From positions 1-51,086 of the IMG/VR virus record IMGVR_UViG_3300042486_000026: a DNA stretch of 51,086 nucleotides; one strand, 5' to 3'. The DNA is from a virus. The notes under the pieces are model-generated. The model saw only the letters and a program-made list of their open reading frames with translations, had not been told where the DNA came from and did not search any database. Position 1 is the first letter of the stretch; each line of letters opens with the position of its first letter. The position numbers and the translations under genes were made by a program. Below, piece after piece: positions 14,901 to 21,915 of this stretch.

Positions 14901-16752
14901 TTTCATCAATCAGTGGGGACAAATATATTCTTATCAAACTATTGATACAGGATTCCAAAAGAATATTCTTGGAGGAAATGCATTAGGTATAGATACGTTC
15001 TTCGGTGGTGATACATTCATTTGTAAGTTTGCATTTAAGACTAAGCTTCCATTCTTTATTGACAATAGAGTGGATGCTCCAGATGATTCAGATATATTCT
15101 ATGATGAGATTGGTAATATTGCTTATCCTCAATACTGGCATTCATCTAGATCTATTCAAAGTAATTATACTACACCAAACGGTGTAACCTTGCAGAATAT
15201 TATATCTGTTAAAGCAACAAATCTAGATTGTAGTAATACTAATATTGATTTTACTAACGGACCTACTACAACAAGCACTACCACATTGCGTCCAGGTTCT
15301 GTAGTTACTAGTTCTAGTAATGCTGTATACACTGGTAAGATGTACCAGTTTGCATATGGTATTCCATCGTTCTATTGTGAGAGTTCTATCAATGTAGACT
15401 TACGTCAAGCATTTAATAATAGAGAAGGAGACTTCTATCCGCACGTAAGTTCTGGTATTCCTGATGCATGGTTACAACAAACGTTTGTACCTATTGCTCA
15501 AGATAATACGTACTACTATAACGTGTCTTACTCTAAACAGAATACAGAGAACTTCTTCTCTCACTTGCCTGTAGATTGGACACCAGAGATATGTAATACA
15601 TATTATCCATTCAGAGCTATCTATTCAGATCAGCAAGATCCACAAGCAAACAGTAGAGTTAATAGCTGGTTAAGTTATTCTGCTACATCGTTCTTTGATT
15701 TTCCTCAGAACTATGGTGGTTTAACAGCACTAGATGGTATTCAGAACAAAGCTGTACTTGCTCGTTTTGAGAATAAGTCATTGTTATATAACACAATGCT
15801 TACAATCAATACAAGCAATCCTCAAGCTGCGTATTTGGGTAATAGTACATTATTTAAGTCTGCTCCTCCAATTGACTTTGCTGAGACAGATCTTGGCTAT
15901 GTAGGATCTCAAAACAAGATGTTGTTAAAGATTCCTCAAGGACAGATAACTATTGATGCTAAGCGTGGGCAAGTATTCTTAATTGCTGGCAATCAAGCTG
16001 CAGACTTATCTGCATTTGGTTCAGGACTTAATAAGTTCTTTACAGACCACTTAGCATTTGAGATATTACGTTACTTCCCTAAAGCTGATACAGATAACCA
16101 CTTTACTGGTTGTGGACTACATGGTGTATTTGATAGTAAGTATGATCGTGTGATTATATCTAAACTTGATTATATCCCTCAGAAAGATCAAATAGGTAAG
16201 ATATTCTATGATGAGGTTGCACGTGAGTACTATGTAAATAATACCTATGGATCTACTGTTCTTAAAGAGATTGTTCAGTTAACTGATATTAGATACTTCT
16301 GCAATAAGTCTTGGACTTTGTCATTCAGTATGAATACAAAGAGCTGGATTTCATTCCATAGCTACATTCCTAACTTCTACATAGCAGAGAATAACTTCTT
16401 CTATTCAGGACTTAACGAAGGTTGTGATTTACTTGCTGTGGCTATTTCGGAGATTCCAACTCCTTCTACTACAACAACTACTACCACTGGAATAAATTGT
16501 TCATTAGCTGGAGAGGCTGTTGAACTTTATCCTATAACTACTACAACAACTACATCTTCATCAACTACTACCACCACAACTACAGGTTTTCCTACAACTA
16601 CTACAACGACTACACCTGGTCCAGGATCATTTAATATTGTTGGATTCCAAAACTTTAACACGAATCTTAATACAATATATACGTCAGCTCATTATGATCA
16701 AGACACGCTATATGTTAACTTTAATGTAATTCCTGGAAGTTTAAGTACATAA
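11944..16752 (+). CDS. Tail muzzle/stabilisation-type protein of crAss-like phages
   Basis: A 1602-residue, beta-rich protein, the expected size and place for the Crassvirales muzzle protein, which forms the long nozzle below the ring stack and through which cargo leaves. The N-terminus (GNVRQNFNAAQTGLNMDQTL at ~11-30; then LTYALNASVEN and EPGNELC) is recognisable as the conserved start of this family, followed by ~1400 residues of alternating strands. Poly-Thr tracts occur near residue 1110 and, three times, between ~1507 and 1560, before a ~40-residue C-terminal beta segment; these are unlike the core and match the linkers of the 5866 protein. The start lies inside the upstream gene. No enzyme motif is visible. 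Confidence 0.72.
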   Translation: MAGEETTNQGNVRQNFNAAQTGLNMDQTLAQVPKGKLTYALNASVENFDSDSVNYQNEPGNELCLSFPEDYVLIGEHFIQEKSKHIFFLTNPLGGESEIGYMDNNDCVYRTLVNAACLNFNDKYPIHKVVHKITNCTTEIYWTDGYNPRRYLDIDNIPYTVAVGNSVCDTVTSDQLDCNQLKIQPNFSIPSLEVTDVITGGNLTAGTYQFAIQYANATGVPYSSYYSVTNPTPIANVNNTTLDFNYPVGRSIVVNINDIDTTGYFEYFNLAVIKTVNNITSVELIGTYFIGNTSDQITYTGQNSEAIKLTIADIFEKFPYYDIADDLTTVQDILVWDGLTSIDRVNYQKIANQIQLQWQTYRIPATENYADELNATNLRGYLRDEVYAFEIVFLLKNGKQTDGFHIPGRKLTYAESVQPPIPNTNPDFIGDGASAPYWKIYNTGSVSGTSPEYTAATDKVGYKGPYQYGQFAYWESADKYPCNPEVWGDLADQYIRHHKFPDILVSPIFESGIPTIVANKYEVTMRSGDAVFPIGVNINSDEVYRLIELSDLTAEQKDDIVAYKIVRGNRSTNKSIVAKGILRNVGKYKREGTEYYYPNYPYNDLNKDPFLLEENNAYNATSVLYKLIVTVAGFVTITDVNTGEITTVPVSVGQNNICSLTRPVPNGDTAITWNLPDGTSAVPSASDTILFTSASSTTFIYQDPYNFLNQLRITVTNGNPQYVLAFAGYTPQYESGDEDYSITIVPGRNPLCYPDELNGFGTDDSKYRYVFNSPETSFGQPYLGDVLKVENAIYGAGKAHFVKVKNNAQYKFLTGDIQYTALQSSFNISNIAGLFNAAAMFTAYQAYLTIFLNSISRKNLSYSFNSIASYDYSAPVGNNLGIKQRQLHLAQYLVPGVQSVGDSFNVNNFQRESSVYLKTISTRDNVSVTPLPFVKDTPSLQSPVTAQPFITDITRFTASQKTNGCGNPENQESTTVVSYYASIKNSFINQWGQIYSYQTIDTGFQKNILGGNALGIDTFFGGDTFICKFAFKTKLPFFIDNRVDAPDDSDIFYDEIGNIAYPQYWHSSRSIQSNYTTPNGVTLQNIISVKATNLDCSNTNIDFTNGPTTTSTTTLRPGSVVTSSSNAVYTGKMYQFAYGIPSFYCESSINVDLRQAFNNREGDFYPHVSSGIPDAWLQQTFVPIAQDNTYYYNVSYSKQNTENFFSHLPVDWTPEICNTYYPFRAIYSDQQDPQANSRVNSWLSYSATSFFDFPQNYGGLTALDGIQNKAVLARFENKSLLYNTMLTINTSNPQAAYLGNSTLFKSAPPIDFAETDLGYVGSQNKMLLKIPQGQITIDAKRGQVFLIAGNQAADLSAFGSGLNKFFTDHLAFEILRYFPKADTDNHFTGCGLHGVFDSKYDRVIISKLDYIPQKDQIGKIFYDEVAREYYVNNTYGSTVLKEIVQLTDIRYFCNKSWTLSFSMNTKSWISFHSYIPNFYIAENNFFYSGLNEGCDLLAVAISEIPTPSTTTTTTTGINCSLAGEAVELYPITTTTTTSSSTTTTTTTGFPTTTTTTTPGPGSFNIVGFQNFNTNLNTIYTSAHYDQDTLYVNFNVIPGSLST

Positions 16753-16762
16753 TAACTAAGAT

Positions 16763-18115
16763 ATGCTAACAGATAGAATACAAGAAAAGCTTAGAGAATT
16801 ATCAACCTTGCCAGGAGTTAAATCAATTGGTTTAGGTAAAAAGATTATTGGAGGAACTCAAACTGATACTGTAGGAATTACATTTGGTGTAACAATCAAA
16901 GAAGCTAATCCTGAGAACATGTTACCTACATCTGTAGATATAGATGGTGTAACGTATGTTACTGATGTTGTAGAGATTGGAGAAGTTTCATTTGCAGCTT
17001 GTCCAGCTACTCCTACAGGTACTACTCAAGAAAAATATGTAGTATCAGGAATGTCTTACATTAACAGATTTTTTTATAATTCATCAAGTTTTGATTCGGG
17101 AGAGCAAGGAATATATATTGGAACATTTGGATTTGTTGCTTATCATCCAGATAAAAATATATTGGTAGGTGTAACAGCAGCTCATTTACTTTATGATCCA
17201 TCAGAACCTTCTACTGTTAATAAACAGGCAGTAGGTAATAAATTTTATGTAGATATATCTGCTAATGGATATATTAATTTTAACTATCCTGTTGTTGCAG
17301 AGTCTTATTTTATTAATGGTCAAATTACTTCAATTAATATACAAGGTAGTTATATAGGAGCAGTATTATCTTATGTACCATTAAAAGTTAAACCTGAAAA
17401 TGATCCTAATAGATTCAATCAGGTAGATGCTTGTTTATCATATTTTGTAACATCTCAAACTTATACATGTGTTATTCCAGATTTTGTTGGAAGTGCACCT
17501 GCTCTTGAACTTGATCCATTTTATGATCCCTCTTGGAGATCTTATCAAGTAAAAGGGATTCCTGAAATAACCAGTCCTATGCCTTTTGCTACAACAGCAG
17601 AACTTAATGCATTAGTATCAAGTCCTCCTTCGCAGGTATCTAGTACTGGTGTAGGCACTGGAACAAAACATGGTTTTGAGTGTGGATTAAAAATAGATGC
17701 TGTGGGGGTAACTACTAGTTTGACATCTGATACAATACCAGGCGAAGTTTATTTTGATAACTTAATATCATTTTCAAGAATAACACCAGGATTACCTACT
17801 GTTCTTGCTGGAGATTCTGGAGCTGCATTAATTGCAAAAATAGGAGGAATTTGGAAAATTATTGGTTTAGTTATTGGAGGAAATGAAACAGTTGGATATG
17901 CTTCTAGAATTGATAAACTTGCAGAACAATTAGGAATTGAAGCTTGGGATGGAAGTGTTAAACCTTTAGGATCTATTGTTACTAGTTATTTTGGATATAC
18001 TGTTCCTAGTATTGTAACTCCAGGAATAAATGATGCTCAGCAAATAGTTATAGATGGTAGAATATATTATCAAGCAGGAGTCACTACACTTTCAGCAATT
18101 GGATATTATGAATAA
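16763..18115 (+). CDS. Trypsin-like serine protease, paralogue 1 of 3
   Basis: A 450-residue protein with a chymotrypsin-fold triad: His141 in TAAHLL, Asp222 in QVDACL, and Ser352 in AGDSGAAL. The N-terminal ~75 residues are a domain (GVKSIGLGKK, then IDGVTYVTDVVEIG) that I recall at the front of bacterial S1-like proteases of unknown function. After the protease, residues ~390-450 contain the shared element EAWDGS and a beta C-terminus with YYQAG. There is no signal peptide, so external action would need attachment to the virion. All eight arginines are AGA, unlike the capsid genes. It starts 11 nt after the muzzle stop. Substrate unknown. Confidence 0.82.
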   Translation: MLTDRIQEKLRELSTLPGVKSIGLGKKIIGGTQTDTVGITFGVTIKEANPENMLPTSVDIDGVTYVTDVVEIGEVSFAACPATPTGTTQEKYVVSGMSYINRFFYNSSSFDSGEQGIYIGTFGFVAYHPDKNILVGVTAAHLLYDPSEPSTVNKQAVGNKFYVDISANGYINFNYPVVAESYFINGQITSINIQGSYIGAVLSYVPLKVKPENDPNRFNQVDACLSYFVTSQTYTCVIPDFVGSAPALELDPFYDPSWRSYQVKGIPEITSPMPFATTAELNALVSSPPSQVSSTGVGTGTKHGFECGLKIDAVGVTTSLTSDTIPGEVYFDNLISFSRITPGLPTVLAGDSGAALIAKIGGIWKIIGLVIGGNETVGYASRIDKLAEQLGIEAWDGSVKPLGSIVTSYFGYTVPSIVTPGINDAQQIVIDGRIYYQAGVTTLSAIGYYE

Positions 18116-19421
18116 TATAAAAAAAGAATTACGACAAATACTTATGATTAATCCTGACGTTGTTGGCGCAGGATATAGTAAGAAAATTACAAATAATATT
18201 GTAACAGAGGAAAAATGCTTAAGCTTTGGTGTAAAGAAGAAACTTCCATTATCTGAGATTTCTCCTGAGAATCTAATTCCTTCAGAGATTGAGATAGATG
18301 GGGTGATATATAAAACAGATGTAACTGAGTTAAGTGATATCAGACGTATGACTTGCTCTCTACCTCCTAGTTGTTATAGTTGTTATGATGCTACTAATGG
18401 AGTACCTTGTGCAACAAATCGTACTGCTAATAGACCTATTAAAGGTGGTACTGTATTTCAGATGTCTGGAAGCTACGGTACATTAGGTTTTTTTGCCGTA
18501 CATACACCAACGCAAGCTATTGTTGCTATTACAAATGCTCACGTTGCAGATATAGCACCATACTTTAATCCTGTTACAGGAGGTGTATATAATGGAGGTT
18601 TACCTTTTTTATCTAGGTATACAAAAAGACCTCCTTTAGGAGTACCTAAAACAGACGCTTGGAGTTGGTATACATATACTCCATTTGGTATGCCTGCTCA
18701 TATAGATAAAGAATCTGCACTTCCTTTTGTGAATAAAATTGATGCAGCAATGGTTGCAATATATCAAAATGATACACAACAAGGAGTACCTTTTATAACA
18801 AATGCTGAATCATGGAAACAAATTGGGTTAAGTGATATTCCTGGCGGAATAAATACCCCTCCTACATTTGCATCTACACAAGAGTTAGATGCATTGATGG
18901 ATTTTACAGATTTACAATTGTGGAGTTCAGGTGCTAGAACTGGTGTTAAGAAAGATGAGTGCGGACTTAAAGTGTTCTCTGATGATTATGGCTTTTTAAT
19001 GCTTGTTGGAAATTATCCTTTTATTAGTTCCTATGACAATACTATTGTAGTAACTCGATCAGATGTAACTTGTGTAGCAATTAATGGTGGGGACTCAGGA
19101 TCTGCTTTAATGGGTAAAGTTCCTACATATAATCCATCTGATCCTAACTGGAAGGATGGTCCACGTACATGGAAGATACTTGGTCTATTATATGCAGGAA
19201 GTACTAGTGATACAGGAAATTATGGTATTGCTTGTAGAATAGACCACATTGCTGCAAAACTACAAATACAAGCTTGGGATGGTTCACCTAAAGCTTTTTT
19301 AGATATACCTAACATGGATTACGAAGTTCTTGAGGGTCCAATTTTTGATAATCCTAAAACTATTGATAATAAAGAATACTGGCAATTGGGAATGATAAGC
19401 AAACAGCCAACGATTTGGTAA
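18108..19421 (+). CDS. Trypsin-like serine protease, paralogue 2 of 3
   Basis: A 437-residue paralogue of the preceding gene. The triad is His145 (TNAHVAD), Asp212 (KIDAAM) and Ser330 (GGDSGSAL). The N-terminal domain is conserved (GAGYSKK, then IDGVIYKTDVTEL), and so is the C-terminal QAWDGSPKAF followed by YWQLG. A longer frame opens at 18054, but MNNIKKELRQ at 18108 aligns with the starts of the two paralogues, so this start is preferred; it overlaps the upstream stop by 8 nt. Relative to paralogue 1, an extra Cys-containing segment (PPSCYSCYDATNGVPC) precedes the protease domain. Confidence 0.82.
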   Translation: MNNIKKELRQILMINPDVVGAGYSKKITNNIVTEEKCLSFGVKKKLPLSEISPENLIPSEIEIDGVIYKTDVTELSDIRRMTCSLPPSCYSCYDATNGVPCATNRTANRPIKGGTVFQMSGSYGTLGFFAVHTPTQAIVAITNAHVADIAPYFNPVTGGVYNGGLPFLSRYTKRPPLGVPKTDAWSWYTYTPFGMPAHIDKESALPFVNKIDAAMVAIYQNDTQQGVPFITNAESWKQIGLSDIPGGINTPPTFASTQELDALMDFTDLQLWSSGARTGVKKDECGLKVFSDDYGFLMLVGNYPFISSYDNTIVVTRSDVTCVAINGGDSGSALMGKVPTYNPSDPNWKDGPRTWKILGLLYAGSTSDTGNYGIACRIDHIAAKLQIQAWDGSPKAFLDIPNMDYEVLEGPIFDNPKTIDNKEYWQLGMISKQPTIW

Positions 19422-19450
19422 ATAATCAATAGTGTTTTAATAAATGATAT

Positions 19451-19753
19451 ATGGCAAAGTATTTCAGCTTTTATGTAACTAGTGGAGTTAAGAATAATTT
19501 TAATCCGTATAGTGTATACTATGATCAGGTTAATGAAAATAATTATGCAACACGAGCATATACTGATCATTTAATGAAAAATTATGTGTTATCTCTTCCA
19601 GGAGAACTTCCTTATTTTGTAATGAATGTAGAAGTCCCTGATTCTGCCACATCAGTTATTGTGAAATCATTATATGAAACACAAACTTTTCCATTAGTTT
19701 CTACTCCTCCTACAATAGGTACACTGTTTTTAACATTTGATATTATAGACTAG
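19451..19753 (+). CDS. Unknown 100-residue protein between two protease genes
   Basis: A small, Tyr/Asn-rich protein with no cysteine. Its second half looks like a beta-sandwich fragment (LPYFVMNVEVPDSATSVIVK...GTLFLTFDI). It ends in TAG three bases before the next protease gene. No homologue is recognised. Its placement inside the protease cassette suggests a linked role, for example an inhibitor, chaperone or small appendage, but nothing in its sequence proves this. Confidence 0.5.
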   Translation: MAKYFSFYVTSGVKNNFNPYSVYYDQVNENNYATRAYTDHLMKNYVLSLPGELPYFVMNVEVPDSATSVIVKSLYETQTFPLVSTPPTIGTLFLTFDIID

Positions 19754-19755
19754 TT

Positions 19756-21048
19756 ATGACACATTCAAACAATATTAATCCAGCTTTAAAAGAGTTATCT
19801 GCTCAATATTATAAAAGAGACATCGGTGTGATGTTTGCAAATAGAATAAAAGATGGACAATTAACTGATGAAGAGTGTGTAACATTTGCAGTTAAAGAGA
19901 AGTTACCATTAGATCAAATAAGCTCTGAAGATGTATTACCTTCTTTTGTAATAGTTGATAATAAATATTATCCAACAGATGTTATAGTACTAAGTAATGC
20001 TAGTACGCTAAATTGTCCAACACAGTGTATTGCTTGGCAAACTACTCCTCCTGGTAATAGAAACACAGTAAGACCTTTGAAAGGTGGGGTATCTATTGGT
20101 GCTAAAAACAATATTGTTTCTCCGACAGAATGTAAGAAAGGTACGTTAGGATTTATTGCTGTAGATAGAGCATCTCAAGCTTTAGTTGGTGTTACTGCTG
20201 GGCACGTAGTTGTTAAAAATCAGTTCATGACAATGAATCAAGATTTAACTAAGATTGCTCAAAATGAAAAAGATAACTATGTATATCAGAATGGAGAAAC
20301 TTGTACAGCAAATCCAGCATTACAAATAGGTCAGGTAATTAGATATGTTCCATTGTATGTACCTGCTGTACCCACTGTTAATCCCAATTATTTTAATTTT
20401 TCAATATTTAACAGGGTAGATGGTGCTTTAATATCTTTAAAAGAATCAGATGTTTCTAATACAGAATCATTTAAACAGTATGGAGTAGATTATAACTTAC
20501 CATTACCATTTGCTACATCACCTGAAATATATTCCTTGAATCAGTCAATTCCATTATATATGTCTGGAAGAACTACTGGAGCTGCAGAGGGTGATTGTAA
20601 TTTATATTATTATACTCTATATAATGATCAGATACTTGTAAATGGGTATGATTTACAAGGAGCAGATAGTGGTAGTCTATTTAGTAGTGTGATAATTTTT
20701 CTTGGTAAGTATGTAGGTTGTTCTGCTGCTGAACCAGGAGATTCTGGAGCGGCTTTAGTTGCTGATTTTAATGGTGTTAGAAAAATTGTAGGATTAGTAT
20801 TTGGTCAAGCTGTAATAAATAATGGGACACCTGTAGGGCTTGCTTGTAGAATAGATTGGGTTGCTGAACAGTTAGGTATTCAGGCATGGGATGGGACACC
20901 TAAAAACTTTATTAACGAACTTACTATTAAATACACAACTGTTCCTGGAAAGAGTTATGATTCTGTTATTAAGAAAAATAACAAGATATATTGGCAAGTA
21001 GGATTAAGTTCTCTTTCTACCACCACCACCACAACCACTATAATATAA
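19756..21048 (+). CDS. Trypsin-like serine protease, paralogue 3 of 3, with poly-Thr C-terminus
   Basis: A 430-residue paralogue with the triad His150 (TAGHVV), Asp222 (RVDGAL) and Ser330 (PGDSGAAL). The N-terminal domain is kept but more diverged (FAVKEKLPLDQ, then TDVIVLSN), as is the C-terminal QAWDGTPKNF and YWQVG. Just before the stop is a run of seven threonines (STTTTTTTII) of the same type that links domains elsewhere in this genome; here nothing follows, so a further domain may have been lost, or the tail itself may be functional. The stop TAA shares a base with the next ATG (TAATG). Confidence 0.8.
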   Translation: MTHSNNINPALKELSAQYYKRDIGVMFANRIKDGQLTDEECVTFAVKEKLPLDQISSEDVLPSFVIVDNKYYPTDVIVLSNASTLNCPTQCIAWQTTPPGNRNTVRPLKGGVSIGAKNNIVSPTECKKGTLGFIAVDRASQALVGVTAGHVVVKNQFMTMNQDLTKIAQNEKDNYVYQNGETCTANPALQIGQVIRYVPLYVPAVPTVNPNYFNFSIFNRVDGALISLKESDVSNTESFKQYGVDYNLPLPFATSPEIYSLNQSIPLYMSGRTTGAAEGDCNLYYYTLYNDQILVNGYDLQGADSGSLFSSVIIFLGKYVGCSAAEPGDSGAALVADFNGVRKIVGLVFGQAVINNGTPVGLACRIDWVAEQLGIQAWDGTPKNFINELTIKYTTVPGKSYDSVIKKNNKIYWQVGLSSLSTTTTTTTII

Positions 21049-21914
21049 TGTCTAAAACAGTAATCATAAAGTTAGAGAAGGCTGGTAATAGAACAGGCCC
21101 ATTCACCATATCAGATAACTATGGTAATGTGCTTGGTACTAATATCACTAAACAAGACCTGATCGATGGTGTATCATACACTGTTGCTGATGAGGTTAGT
21201 GTTATTATATTGCAGTCTACTGGCAAATGTAAGACAGTAAAGAACTTGCCTCTTACGCAACTTGATATCGAGGAGATAGCTGCTATTCAGTTCACTCCTC
21301 AGAACACTGCTACAATGTGGAAGCACTTAGCTAACACAACAATCTACAATACCTACTATGGAAACATAGAACCATATATCATCGAGTATCCATTTGCATA
21401 TAAGTATCATGATGAGATATTACAGAATGTAAAAGACTTTAGTACAGTGTACAAATACTTACCTATCCCTGATGGTGTATTTAATGACAATGCTAAGATT
21501 CAAACAGATGATCAGTATTTCAATAAGGCTATCATTTACAATGGTCAGCAATGTTCTGGCATGTTAGAATTGGTTCCTAAGCCAATGAATAACATGAAAG
21601 CGTACATGCAATATCCAATGTACAATGAATACTCTAAGACGATTACTTATACTAAATCAGATAATTTTTATCAATATAATAATTTCTGGTCTGTAGTTAA
21701 AAATAAATCATTACCTTTGTTTGTAACTGGCTGTGAGTCTTTATCAATCGATAAGGTTCTCAACCAAGCGAACATGGATTATTCTACACGTTCGTTCAAG
21801 AAAGATACAATCAGAGCTAAAGGTTTATTAATTAGACACATTCTAGACAACAAGTCTGATGCTCATATTATTTCTCAATTCATTATAGCTCCTGCTCAAA
21901 TCTCTTACAAGTAA
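21048..21914 (+). CDS. Conserved crAss-like tail protein
   Basis: A 288-residue protein. A longer frame runs upstream to 20991 but would encode a His-rich artefact of the poly-Thr codons in another frame; the ATG at 21048, coupled to the upstream TAA, gives MSKTVIIKL, which aligns with the N-terminus of the 5866 protein (both have a 'TGP' turn near residue 16 and V-x-V-x-x-x-S-x-G-x-C-x-T near residue 55). The rest is mixed alpha/beta, with a basic C-terminal region (RSFKKDTIRAKGLLIRHIL) typical of conserved crAss virion proteins encoded before the ejection proteins. Exact function unknown; probably tail. Confidence 0.55.
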   Translation: MSKTVIIKLEKAGNRTGPFTISDNYGNVLGTNITKQDLIDGVSYTVADEVSVIILQSTGKCKTVKNLPLTQLDIEEIAAIQFTPQNTATMWKHLANTTIYNTYYGNIEPYIIEYPFAYKYHDEILQNVKDFSTVYKYLPIPDGVFNDNAKIQTDDQYFNKAIIYNGQQCSGMLELVPKPMNNMKAYMQYPMYNEYSKTITYTKSDNFYQYNNFWSVVKNKSLPLFVTGCESLSIDKVLNQANMDYSTRSFKKDTIRAKGLLIRHILDNKSDAHIISQFIIAPAQISYK

Positions 21915-21915
21915 T

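Noticed and set aside
18054-18107. Longer start for protease 2
   Set aside because: Would overlap protease 1 by 62 nt; the start at 18108 aligns with the N-termini of the two paralogues.
20991-21047. Longer start for the 21048 gene giving a His-rich N-terminus
   Set aside because: The His codons are the poly-Thr ACC/ACA run of the upstream protease read in another frame; the ATG coupled to the upstream stop gives an N-terminus that aligns with the 5866 protein.
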